From Micractinium sp. NFX-FRZ (taxonomy: Eukaryota; Chlorophyta; Trebouxiophyceae; Chlorellales; Chlorellaceae), in assembly GCA_029339195.1 (NCBI GenBank), contig JAPTJF010000143.1, forward strand, positions 62,001 to 126,000: a DNA stretch of 64,000 nucleotides, given 5' to 3'. Positions 1 to 11,900 of this stretch are shown here, in pieces. Each line of letters begins with the position of its first letter. The first letter of the stretch is position 1. Under the pieces are notes generated by a model. That model worked only from the letters and a program-made list of their open reading frames with translations. It was not told the origin of the DNA and did not search any database. The translations under genes were made by a program, and so were the position numbers.

Positions 1-241
1 GCCAGCAGCCTGCCAAAGCCATCGAGCAGAGGCGTTGTTTGGGTCCTGTTTTGTCTGACTGCTGAGCGTGGCGTGCGTGCTCAGACTGTGCTGAGACGGC
101 AAGCGAGAAACTCAGCAGAGCTTGCAGGCGTGTTGTGCTGTATAATTGACATTGCTGTTGTTGGCAAAGTGGTCAAGAGGCGGCTGGAGACGCCTCTGCA
201 GCTCGACACGGTTTCTGAGGCGCTAGGTCCCGACGCCGAGC
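1..241. other. upstream region of gene A
   Basis: No coding exon could be supported here. The stretch probably holds the promoter and 5' untranslated region of the membrane-protein gene starting at 242. No TATA box or other clear element is visible. Confidence 0.4.
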
Positions 242-1803
242 ATGGGAGGGTGAGCCTCGGCTTTTGGGCGCGCCCGGACAGCGGTATTAACCGAACTGGC
301 CGTTGCGGGATGACAGGCTGAGCAGCCGCCCCTGCCGCCAGCGCAAGGGCACCCTCTAGGGCTGCCTGCCGCTTGCGAAGGCGCACCCGCCACCTGCCTT
401 TCTTCGCCTGGCTGCCTGCTTGCCTTGCTGACCTCCTTGCCTTCCATTTCTCCTGCTGCAGTGCCTGTACGTCCTGCTGCCAGGATGCGCTGCGCGACAC
501 CATCCGCGGCATCAGCCTGCTCACCGCTCTGGGCGGTCTGGCGCCGCTGCTCTTTGGGCTGCACTACCTCACGCCTCTGGGCCCCACTGTCAGCATGGAC
601 CTCTCAGTCAGCTGGTTCAGTGTCATCCTCTGCGTGTTTGGAGTGATCATGATTGTGCTGGGGATGGCCACCGCACTCGGCACCTGCTGCAAGCTGCACG
701 CCCCGCTCCACCTGGTGAGTGCGCCTCGGGTGGGACAGGGCATGGTATTGCACTTGGGAGGCATGCGAGGGCGCTAAGGGCCCCCGCTAGATGCCTGTGC
801 TGCACTGCTTTGACCACAGGCTGCAAAAAGGCCTGCTAGCACAGCATCCTGTTTATATGATGTGGTTCGGCCAACCATTTATGGCAGAGAGCCTGAGGGC
901 TGGAGCACACCACCTGCAGAGCAACTTGGCTAACCTAGGCACAGCTGCCCACCAAATGCTGCTCCACCCATGGCGCCACACCATCTCGCTGCTACGGCCC
1001 CCAGAATCACAATACCACCACCCACCCATGCTTTGCTTGCCCCCTGCAGTACACCGGTGCCACGTTGGTGCTCCTGCCTCTGGAAGCTCTCCTCGTCTGG
1101 GCTTACGCTGCCCACGGCTCGCAGCTGCGCTGGCTGGCGGCGCGCGACCAGACCTACGCCATGACCGCCATACTTGACTGGGTGGACGGCCACGTCCAGC
1201 TGGCGGCCTGGGTGGCAGCTTTCTTCCTGCTGCTGCAGGCCATGGCCGTGCTCCTGGGATCCATCTATGCATGCTGCCCCACCACGGCCCGCCGGCGCAG
1301 GCACCCCTGGTGAGGCGGGGGCGCCTGCTGGTTGCTGCTTCGGCTTGCTTGCATGTTGCTTGAAGGAGTTCGGCACGTTTAGTGTAAGAGTGCAGCGGAG
1401 CAGCGCTTGGCACGGTTATGCGCAAGGGTGCAGGCGGGAGGGCACGGCATTGAGCAGCAAGCCAGCGTCAGGTCCTGCTATTGACAGCACAAGCGCACCT
1501 ACCGGCCAGCATGACATCAGCTGCTCACCTCCCCTGTGTGTAACACACGCGACCCCATGCTCCCTTCCACTCTGCAGGGACCACTATTGGGAGGATCAAG
1601 AGGGGCTGGAGCCATTGCTGGCACAGGGCGGGCGGGGCGAGGTTGCAGCCCCGGCCAATGCAGGCTCTGGTAGCCCCCGTGCAACCGGCTACCACACCCC
1701 GCCCTCACGCTTCCAGTCTCCCTACCACTCCCCTGGCCGCCCGCTTCCCACCACCGGTGCGCTGGCCTCAGCGCCGCCCCTGCCAGTCACCAGCATGGCG
1801 TGA
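242..1803 (+). CDS. four-helix (tetraspan) membrane protein
   Basis: Exons: 242-249, 462-714, 1050-1309, 1578-1803. The first exon is only 8 nt (ATG plus five bases) and was chosen because its phase and its gtgagc donor fit the exon at 462; the protein then begins MGGACTSCCQ. About 248 residues. Four hydrophobic segments are visible: two in exon 2 (around LLTALGGLAPLLFGL and SVILCVFGVIMIVLG), two in exon 3 (around LVLLPLEALLVWAY and VAAFFLLLQAMAVLLG). The last exon encodes a Pro/Ser/Gly-rich cytosolic-looking tail. Gly2 and the cysteines right after it suit N-myristoylation and palmitoylation (inference). The layout resembles tetraspanins, but the CCG loop signature of animal tetraspanins is not seen, so the family is unsettled. 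Converges with gene B. Confidence 0.6.
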
Positions 1804-2437
1804 TGGCTGCCCATCTACAGGGGAAAAGGGCTGACAGTGCCGCAGGGCGGCCTGTGCACGCCGTGTATATTGATAACACCTCTCCCTTTCGTGTCTTCTA
1901 TCCCCACCTTTGCACACACACACACACACACACCTCGTCTCTACGCATGCTCCTTTACACACACATGGACTCTGTTCACTTTGTTGCATGTACAGCTGTC
2001 GGTACAGGGCTCACTAATGTATCAGTGAATGAAACAGCATCGGCGGGCAAGCCAGAAATGGCGGCCATGGCAGAGCCCCTAACAGCATGGAATCGATGCA
2101 TGATAGGATGTGCACCAGGATGAGGGTAATGCAGGCATAGCAGTGCGAACAGGTGGGAGGGCAGTCTGTACAGACGTGCCGCCTGCGCTGCAAAATGGGC
2201 AGCGACGACGTGGGCAGGCGGAGCAGGCATGTGGGCATACATGGGCAGAGTACAGCACACAGGGCACTCAGGGACAGGGGCATAGAAGATCGGATAGATT
2301 CCTGTGAAGATTGGGATCAAAGTGGTTGGGCGTTCCTGTATGCACTCGGTGGTGCCAAGCACGTACTTCCCGTCCTGGCAGCAGCGCCAGGTGGCACGTT
2401 TCACATTGAAGCAGGTGCGAGCGCAGCCAGCCACCCT
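1804..2437. other. convergent 3' region between genes A and B
   Basis: Holds the 3' untranslated ends of two converging genes. It carries a CA dinucleotide run at 1913-1933. No supported gene; the open frames here overlap out of phase and lack splice logic. Confidence 0.5.
1913..1933. repeat. (CA)n microsatellite
   Basis: About ten uninterrupted CA units in the shared 3' region of genes A and B. Read directly from the sequence. Confidence 0.95.
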
Positions 2438-5400
2438 TCACTCGTGGCGCTGGCGCTTGCTGCTGTCTCGAAGATTGTAGTGGGACTCACCGCTGGCGCC
2501 AGCGGGGCGCTTGCTTCCTGCTGCATGAGACGGCCCCGCCTGGTCCTCCTCACGGCTGCCTGGCTGCCTGCTGGGCCCGGCTGCCGCTGCGGCTGCAGTT
2601 GGTGCAGCACCAGACTGCGCAGACGGGCCAGCAACCGTCTGCTGCGGTGCCTGCTGCTGCGGTGGCGGTGCCTGCTGGTCCGGCTGGCCCTGCTGGGGGG
2701 CTTCTTCCTCCACATCCACATACTCCTCTGCAGGTGCACACAGACGAGCGGTGGGAGCAGGCTGTAAGTCGAGGCATGGTGCCACTAGGGAAGCGATGCA
2801 GGAGAGCAAACGCTGTGCGCACAAGCAACACCAGCAATGGCGCTCGCACAGCAAGCATGCTGCTTCCCACCCTCAGCACACGCGTCAAGGGGACAGCGAG
2901 CTTGGCGGTCGCGCCCCTAGCTGTGCGCCGGCTCTGCCCTGCTCTCACTCACCATCCGAGTCAAACATATCGTCATCTTCATTCTCATCGTCATCCCACA
3001 GCATCCCAAAGGGCATCTCCCCATCAAAGAACACTGGCAGGCCGCCAAAGGGGGCGCCAGCCGGCCCGCCCAGCTGGCCTCCAAAGAGGCCGCCCAGCAT
3101 CTGCTGCATCATGGCCGCAAGTGCAGCAGGTGCCTGCCCCGGGTTGGCTGGCACGGGGAAGGGGGGCGGAGCGCCGGCTGCAGGCGCAGCACCGCCAGCA
3201 GCGCCGCCGCCGCCAGCACCGCCAAAGAAGGGGAGGCCCGGGCCGCCCAGGTCAGCTGCCGGGGGTGGCATGCCAGCTGGCTGCGGGGGTGGTGGCACCA
3301 TGAAGGGCACCCCCATAGGGATCTGAAACTGCAAACAGGTAGGCAGGCGGGCCAGTGGAGAGCGGATGGAGGTTGTGGGACGGTAGGCAGGCAGCATAAG
3401 GAGATGGGACAATTCAAGGGTGGGAAGGCCGGCAGGTGGGCAAGACAGGGATGCTCAGCCTTCCTTGGTGATGTCAGCCAGGCCGCGCTTCCCCGGTGAC
3501 TTGAGCTGGGCTTAAGCATTCTCGAACGTACAACAGGCGCGCGCTGGCATGCAACAAGCCCCTGCCCGCCATGCTCCCAGGCATCCGCTAACCTGCATAA
3601 CGTGGACCTGCTGCCCAGGGCCCTGCTGGGCGTGGTGGTGCTGCAGCAGCTGCGGCCCGCCGCCGCCACCGCCGCCCGGCTGCACGCCAGGTCCCGCCGG
3701 CCCGCCGCCCACGGGACCGCCAGGGGCCGGTCCCCCAGCTGCGCCCGCCTGCATCATCCCAGCCAGGCCGCCAGGGCCGCCACCTGCGCCCAGGGCCATG
3801 CCGGGCGGCATGCCGACGTGCTGCTGCATGATGATGACCTGAGGCTGAGCCCCCATGGCACCCATCTGCTGCTGCATCTGCTGCACCATCGCCTGCACGT
3901 CTGGCGGCATCTCGTCGCCTGGCCCAATCACATGCACACCCGGCGGCAGCTGACCGCCGAAGAAGGGGAAGCCGCCAGGCGCTGCGGGTGCTGCCTGCTG
4001 CTGCTGCTGTGCGCCGGCCGCTGGGTGCGGCCCAGCCGCGGCCGCACGTGCAGGCGGCTCCCTGACCTGCTGCGCCGCCAGCCAGGCTGCATCTGCCCAG
4101 CTGGACACAGGGTAGGCCGCCCTTTGCAGCACCGCTGCCACAGCATCGGGAGTCAGGCACACGCAGCCGCCGTCCGCGGTGCGTGCCGGGCGGTTCAAGC
4201 AGAGCAGCAGCTCGCGCGCTACGGCACGGAAGCGCGGTGGCAGGCGGGCGGCCAGCTGAGGCGTCAGCACCGGCCGCTCCACGATGGTACTGCAGAGCAG
4301 TACGAAATCAAGTACGGGTTTGTCAGAGAGACAGCTTGTAGAAGCCTGGCCATTTGCAGCTTCAGGGCAGCCCTGTGGAGGCACCTCTACGTCCCAACCA
4401 TCGCACCCAAGACGGAAGAGACGCCAGCAAAACAACACGGGTTCCATGCAGAAGGATCCACTCCACCCTTGAGGGCCGCCTCCTGCTCCAGCTCTCACCG
4501 CATTATGGGCACGGCGTGCTCAGCCAGCGCCAGCGCAGCTGGCGAGGGCAGCACGCCACGCTCCACAAAAGCCTCCACGGTGGGAATGTGCCGGGCCACG
4601 CAGCAGGCTAAGTCCACAGCTGTCAGGCGGGGGCTGGCTGCATCCTCAGAGTCGGCCCCGCCAAAAAGGGCGTTCAGCACAGGCGCCAAATCGGCGCCGT
4701 CCCCCGCATGCATCAGCGCCTGCAGAGGGATGGGCCCAGGGGCGCGGGGTGTGGGCAACGGACAGGCGACCAGCAGATGCAGAGCAAAATGGTGTGGCAG
4801 GGTAGCGTGCGCAGCAGAAACGGGCAAACCAAACAGCACACGCCAGCGCAGGCGGCCAGGCCGGGTTCAGGATGCCTGCCTCCTGCACTCCCACCACTGC
4901 ACCGGCCTGCCACATGGCGAGCCAGCCCGCGCGCACATGCATGGCCTGCAGGCCCCGCTGCAGCTTCCACTTGGAAAAGGAGGGGTAGCAGTCGGGGCAG
5001 GTGGCCTTAGGGTCTGCACCCAGGCGCAGCAACACGGCCACTGCCTCGCTGTGGCTGTCCAGAATCGCGCTGTGCAGCGGCTGCAGGCCGTCCTTGTTGC
5101 GCAGTGACATGTCGGCGCCTGCATGGGGCGGGGTAGGGTAGGGAGGACAGTTATGGGAGGGTGATCAGACGTGGTGCACAGTGAAGCAGCAGCCAGCTTG
5201 CAAGAGGGCAGAGATGAAAGGACAATGCAGCACGACAGGTGCACAGCTTATGGCTCCTCGGGCACCGGCATGAGCAGCGCCAGCCCCCCGCATGTGGGCC
5301 CTCCCCAGATGCCGGGCGCACCTGCGCCCACCAGCCGCTCCGTCAGCTGGCTCCAGCCACGCATGCAGGCCAGGTGCAGCAGCGTGTTGCGTGCTGTGCC

Positions 5401-7542
5401 GTCGCCCAGGGGTACCTGCGGCAGGTGTGCCAAAGGGAGAAGGGAAGGCGTACAGGGCACAGGAGTTCTTCACTCAGCCAAACAACAGCTCCAAAAGCTC
5501 ACCACCTTACACACAGGTCAGCTTACCGGCGCACTCCGAGCAATGCTGAGGTCCCCCATCAATGCAACACCAGGTCGAATAACACGCAGGTTGGCCGGCC
5601 ACCGCCCCACTGCCCCGCCTCGACTTGCCAGTCAGCCCCCAAACGCCCACACCCACCGGCTCGTTCACGGCAATGCTGACATCCACCCCAGAGTCCAGCA
5701 CCAGGCTGGCAGTGGCCTCCTCACGGCAGCTGGCCAGCATAAAGTGGAGCACTGCACGGGACACAAAGGGGGGAGGGGGTGGGGCGGGCAGCAGGGCTGG
5801 TCAGGAAGAAGCCGGCGCGGTGAGGTGAGCTTGTTCAGCAGGGGACCGGACGGGGCAGGTAGTGTTGCTGTGCACCTCCAACACACACGTTTCCGGACCC
5901 TGTTCAAGACTTGACGACTGCACCACGGCGCCCGGGACTGGCACCTGCGTAGCCCCTCGCCACCCTGCGCTGCCGTGCCGCCCACACCTGTGAAGTTGCG
6001 CTCGGGCACGCGCGAGTTGACGTCTGCCCCCGCCTGCACCAGCATGCCAAACATCTGGCGCTTGGAGGCCTCGCTTCGCTGCCTGCTGGGCGGCCGCACA
6101 AACAGCTCTTGCAGCACGCTGATGCCGTCCTCTGTTGCCGCATTGACCTGCGCCCCAGCCGCGATCAGCTCACGCATGGCGTCCACCCTGTGGTTGGAAG
6201 GCGGGGAGGCACAGGCGGGTGCAGTGTCTGGTGGTGAGAGAGGGACAGAGGTGGGCGGGTGGGCGGTGGTCTGGTGGGCAGGACAGAGCAGGGCAATGGG
6301 AGACGTGTCGGGGTGCTCCCCCAGCCGGTGTAACCCAGCCGGTGCAGGCAGCGTATCGCAACGCACCTTTCCCAATTCCCATCAACAATCCAACAGAAAA
6401 GAGCATAGTGTGCTGCCATCCTCTGCCCCCAGAACCCACCGGGACAAGTGTGCACACGAGTGAAGGACACTTATGTTGGCCATGGATGAGCAGCGCTCGC
6501 TTGGGTCTGCGCCAGCACCCACCAGCGCCCGCACCACCGCTGCATTGCCGTGCGACAGCACAGACAGCACCAGCGGCGAGCGCTCTCGGTGGCCCAGCTG
6601 GCGCACGAGATCCGGCGAACACCCGGGGTGTGCTAGCAGCAGGCGCAGGGCCTCCAGGCTGGTGGCGGACTGGGCGGCAAAGGCAATGGCGGTGGCGCCG
6701 CGCCGGCTGCGAGCACCCAGCTGCCCACCGTGGTCCAGCAATGTGCGCACAGCGCCCGCCCGGCCACACATGGCGGCAACCATGAGAGGGGTGTAGCCCT
6801 CCCGGCTGGTAGCATTCACGTCGATGGCACCCGCCTGCAGAGGTGGATGCGGCGGTGGCGGGCGGTGGGTACAAGGGTAAGGCACTGAGGGATGCGGGTG
6901 ACACAACACGGGTAGGCCGGCACGTGGGTGGCGATTAAAGGCTGCAAGGTGCTTAGGAGGGTTTATGAACAACGCACAGCTGCGACACTGCAGGGAAAGC
7001 AAGCAGCCGCCGGGTAACGCAACACGACGCAAGCAGCTGCCCCAGCGGCTGCCAGCCCCCTTGCAGGAACGCACCTCCAGCAGCTTCACCACCAGGTCAT
7101 CCCAGCCTGTGGCACAGGCCACATGCAGGGCAGAGAACCCATCACGTGCTGCGCTTCCTGCACCGCCTGCGCCGCCCTTCAGGGCTGAGCACACGGCGGC
7201 TGCGGTGCCGGAGCGGGTGAGGATGCGGCGCAGCTGCGGGTTGCCGACCTGCGGGCGAGGAGAGGCAAAGTCAGAGCAACTGAGGATAGCAGGGCTTGCT
7301 AAGGTTGCACCTTGCAAGAGTTGAGTCAGCTACAGGGCTGGTCGGCAAAAAGGTAGAGCAAAGCACTCTGCGCAGCACCCAGCTGAGGTTTTGTGGGCAA
7401 GCAGGCAGGCGGCCACGGCAAGCTGGCGCCCGCTGACCTGCGCGCGCTGCAGGTGCGCTGTCAGCACGGCCCGGCACTCAGAGTCTTCTTCCAGAACCAG
7501 CGCCGGCTGGGGCGGAGGGGGAGGTGCAATGATATTGCCCAT
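2438..7542 (-). CDS. ankyrin-repeat protein with Gly/Pro/Met-rich and acidic C-terminal region
   Basis: Exons, in coding order: 7542-7438, 7248-7075, 6834-6440, 6187-5988, 5751-5657, 5415-5322, 5118-4937, 4719-4499, 4289-3593, 3328-2953, 2727-2438. They total 2829 nt, 942 residues, and all phases agree. The N-terminus begins MGNIIAPPPPPQP. Residues ~60-450 hold a run of ankyrin repeats with typical GYTPLMVAA, GADPSE, GAQVNA, NTLLHLA and GLQPLHSAI motifs. Several introns split repeats cleanly: joining exons 3 and 4, or 6 and 7, restores canonical repeats. From ~570 to 840 it is Pro/Gly/Met/Gln-rich, then an acidic stretch (DDDENEDDD), then a basic tail ending KRQRHE. Ankyrin arrays bind protein partners; no catalytic domain is visible, so the partner and role are unknown. 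The exon 7 donor (gtgcgc) is the least certain junction; a later donor would add residues. Confidence 0.82.
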
Positions 7543-8921
7543 CTGTAGGCCAGGCCAACCTGCAAGCCGGGCAAGGTGGGCGCGAAGGTTGCAGCGAGCG
7601 GCGGCGAGCGGCGGGGTTGGCAGCCCTGCGCCTGAAGCTTCAGCTTCCGGGTCGGCTGCAGCAACGGCTTTCAAAAGCCTGGATTCACCTAAATGGGCTG
7701 GGGCACCACTGCGCTGCCTTCAAGCGGCGAGAGGGCGGGTGCCGAGCGGCACGGCCAAAGGGCTGACCGCGGGTACCAGGCGCTTCCAAAGGCGTCAAAA
7801 TCACCCAGTGAACCGCTCAGAGCGTCCCGACTCTTAGCGGCTCCCTCGTTGTGTTCAGGAACTTGTGGAGTCACCCGACAGCCCCGCGAGCCTTGGGAGC
7901 TCCGTGGCGCAGACAAGGTAATGTGGATATGGAGGAGTTGCAGGGTGGTGGGGCCCGGTCGACAGCCGTAAGCTCATAAGCCGCGGTGGGTGCTGGGCGG
8001 CCAGCTGTGCCGCCGCTGCAGCATGAGAGAACGCTGCCGCTCTCATGCCGCTGTTCGCGCCGCTCTCAAGTTCAAACCGGTGTACGCAGTGCTTCTTCTG
8101 CAGCTCCTTGCAAGTTACATGTTATGTGATTTTCAAGGAAAACGGCGTGTGATGCACAGGGCGGGGTCATGCACCACGGCGCCCGGCAGCCCTGGAGGCA
8201 AAGGCAACCAGGGAGGCGGGTCGGAGTGCTGGCGGTGGGACGGGTGACGCATCAACGGGGTGGCGGGACTAATTGGAGTGGCCACCGTTACCATAGTGTA
8301 GGCCGCAGCCATGATGTGCTTCGTTGTGTGGCTGAACGCTCCAAGGCAGGGTTCAGGCGGCCAGCTGCCGCTGGTGGACTTGTCTCGACAGCTGGCGTTT
8401 TGTGATTGGGGTGTGCCACTGCCAGCCTGCCAGCACCCAGCTGAGCTGCCCCCTGCTCTGCAGTGGCTTCAAGAGCGCATGGCGTGCAGTCCAAGTGATA
8501 GTCACATGTTACAAGCGGCGATGACCGTTCAAGGTGACGCAGTGCTGCACGGGACGAGAATGGGTAGCGGGGGTTGCACCCGCATGCGAGCTGCACATGC
8601 AAGCTGAACAAGAGGGCGTAAACACATGCAGAGGGCGGTAAGAGTGTAGGCTGGCGCAATAAGTGGGGGGCAAACAAAGATGGCGAAAATTTGGTTTCAA
8701 GTGAGCCTCATATAAAGAAACAGCCGATAGTGAAGATGCTAAGGTACGTCCGGTAGAGGAGGGAGGAGGGAAAAGCATGTCAGGTGGCAGGGTGAGGAGT
8801 AGGATGTGTCTTGGTCCTAGACAGGCCCAGCAGGTAGCCGTAAAGAGCCTGGGCCTGCTTGCACGTCGTCAGGCCACTCCCGCAGCGGGTGCCCCGGGGC
8901 AGGCCTAGCAGCTCAGCAGGC
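7543..8921. other. intergenic region between genes B and C
   Basis: Lies between the start of B and the stop of C, both on the minus strand. It should hold the 3' untranslated region of C (a minus-strand TGTAA lies at 8513-8509) and the promoter of B. Small open frames here have no start or splice context that supports a gene. Confidence 0.45.
8509..8513 (-). promoter_or_regulatory. candidate poly(A) signal TGTAA of gene C
   Basis: TGTAA is the usual polyadenylation signal of chlorophyte mRNAs (established). This copy lies about 410 nt past the stop of C on the coding strand. A second one lies further down near 8115, so the choice is uncertain. Confidence 0.4.
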
Positions 8922-11900
8922 TCAGCAGCCCGGCAGGCCCGGGGGTGCCGGGCCGTGCAGCAGGCCGCCCGCCCCGGTGGCGTACCAGAGCTTGCAGAGA
9001 TCACGAGGGTCTGCTGCCACGCCGCCCATGCTGGTCTGGAACGGGTTGCCGGCATCTTCCTTCCACGTCTCCCCAGCATCGTCTGAATACAGCGCCCCGC
9101 CGTAGCCCCACTGCCCCGCCTGGCTCATGCCCCAATTGGAGGCGGAGCGCAGGCCCGACACATACACCCTGCTGGGCCTGCCGGGGTGGAGGTACACTTT
9201 GGTGGGCCAGTCAGACATCTGCTTGAGTGACCAGGTGGCTCCTCCGTCGGACGACTTCCAGATGCCGCTGGCGCCAGATGGCTGCAGGTTGTTGATGTAA
9301 TCGACCAGGAACAGGGTGGAGCGGCTGCCGGGGAGGCCAGAGGTCCAGTCGACGGCAAAGCCTGCAAGGGAAAGCCAGGCAAGGGCAGGGGGCGGAGGCC
9401 AAGGATGAGTCGGGTGAGTGAGCTTGTGATATGGCGCGGGGCATGTGGGGAGGGGCCAGCACAGAGGGGCAGGTGGCGGTAACGCAGGCAGCATCTGAAG
9501 GCACTCGCGACCACAGCAACCCCTCTTCTCTGTGCGCACAGCCCGCCTGCATGCCACGCCGTGCTGGGCACTGCGCTGCCTCAGCGTCCCCGCCCCTCAC
9601 CCGCCCTCACCCGACTCATCCCACCCCTCCCGGGCCCACCTGTCGGGTACTGCCAGGGCTTGGTGCCCGCAAATGCCGCCGGCATGGCCACCTGGCCGCG
9701 CAGCAGCGTCCAGGAGCTGCCGCCACGCGACATTCTCCAGATGCCCGTGCGTGGCTGGTTGAGCATGTTTCTGGGTGACCCAAGGGCCCGATTGCCGGTG
9801 AGCAAGCAGTACACATCACCATTGCCAGGATCGATTGAGATCTGAGGCACGATTGTTTCGTTCTGCCACAGATCCGCGCCCAGCAGGTTGAAGTTGATCA
9901 GCTGCCAGGCAGCTTCCTCCTGCCACTTGATGCGCGCAATGCCGTTGATGTGGCCGCCGGCATACCTGTGGGAGGTGGGTGGGTGGGTGGGGTGGCAGGG
10001 TGTGCGGCTTGGGGGCTCAGCCGGGCAGCAGGCAGTGCACGAGGGGGCAGGGTACGCTTGTGTCACTGGCCCGTAGCAGACAAGTTAAGGAGAGCTCTTG
10101 TGTTGTACTACATTAGTGCGGCACTGCAGTGCAAGTGCCCCCCAGGATTTCAATTGCTGCCCCTCACACGTAGCCTCCCTCTGCGTCCTACTCCAGAACG
10201 GCGTCGACCACTATTGCAAGAGCGCTCAGCGCCTGCTTACTCAACCGCCGCTACCAGCAAAGCAATGCACCGCACTCACAGGTAGCCTCCCGTTGGGTCG
10301 TAAGCCACAGCCAGGAAATCGTTGACCATGTCATTTGAGCAGGCGGGGGGGATGCAGGAGGTGCTGGAGGGCTCGCCCACCCGCCAGAAGGTGCGCCCAA
10401 CGTCGTCGCTCACATAAATGCCGCTCGCGCCTGCACGCGAGTTGTGAAGGGCGGGGTGGGGGTGAGGGGTGGGGGTGAGGATTCATTGCAGCAACTGGAG
10501 TCGCTTAAGGATGTGCTGCTTCACATCTGTGCCAGTGGAAGCGCCAGGGAAGGATTGCGGAGCACCGCATGCCACTGGCGCATCACAAGAGTGCCACCTT
10601 GTTGCTGTAGGCAGGTGAGGGTCACGCTGGGGGCGCCTGCCCCGCACGCTCTGCCCGCCAAGGCCAGCGCCTGCACCAGCCAGCCCCTGCCAGGCCAACG
10701 TGCCTCACCATTCAGCGGGTTGGCGTACCACCCGCTGGGCCAGTCGTGCCACTTTGCTCCAGCAATGAAGACGCGCTGTGGGGCCGCCGGGTCAAATGCA
10801 AACGAGTACACAGAGTTGGGGGTGGCCATGCGCTTGGGGTCCAGCACCCGCCAGGTGTCGCCGCCATCCTCGCTCACCGCCCCACGGATATCGGCGGCAC
10901 CGGCGTAGACGATCGACGGGTTGGTAGGGTGCACTGCGCAGTGCGGCAGTGGGGAGCAGAGGGGCGGCAATGTCAGAGGGCAGGCATGTCAGGTGATGCA
11001 TCTCGTCCCGCACGTTTTTCGCCTGCGCTGCTCCAACCGCACTCTCAGCCTTCCACTGCGACATGCCCCGTTGAGCGCCAGCTCAGCAGGCATGCTGCAA
11101 CCTGCTCATGGGCGCCACCTCAGCAACCGTCCACATCAGCACCTGCCACCTCAGCAGCCCCACCTGCCACGGTGTAGAAATTGGTGGGCTCCAGCCCTGT
11201 AGAGCTCCAGCGCTTGAGGGGGGCACGGGCACCGCAGTCCCTGCAGCGTGAGCAGGCAGGCAGCCATAAGTGAGTGGCCAGCGTGTGAGGAGGAGGGCAC
11301 GGGCGATTGTAGCTACAACCAAGCTGCACTGACGCCTTCGTGCAAAACCCACACCACCTGTGGGCCCTGCACACCCTAACACGCTTGAAGGGCAATTATG
11401 AGAGGGATGTTGACTTCAGCAGGCACCCTGCCCCACTGGTAACTCCAGCAACTTGCCGCCAGCATGTCCGGCTGCTCATCACCCTGCCCCAGTGCCAGCC
11501 ATTGCCCCTGTTCCTGCCAGCACATGTCAAAGTCCATCCACCCACCCATCCACCCACCCACAAGTTCGCCCGCAAGTTCGCCATCGCTGGCACAGCCCCT
11601 GCACACCTGAAGCGCGTGAAGGGCGACTCCCAGTGGGACCCTCCATCCCGGGTGACGTGCAGGAAGAAGTTTTCGGAGCCTCCCGCCAGCTGGGCATTCA
11701 GCTGATTGACGGTGAGCAGGTAGTAGCCGCCGTCCCAGTAACTGCGGTGTGTGTGTGGTGTGGTGGGTGGGTGGGGGCGGAGGTAAGGGGAGCAATTGAA
11801 GCGAAAGCGTGCCGCCCGCTGGGCATCACAGCTGATTCACTGTGAGCACATGCTAGCCGCCATCCCAGTAGCTGCGGCGGGGAAACGGCAGGGAAGGTGG

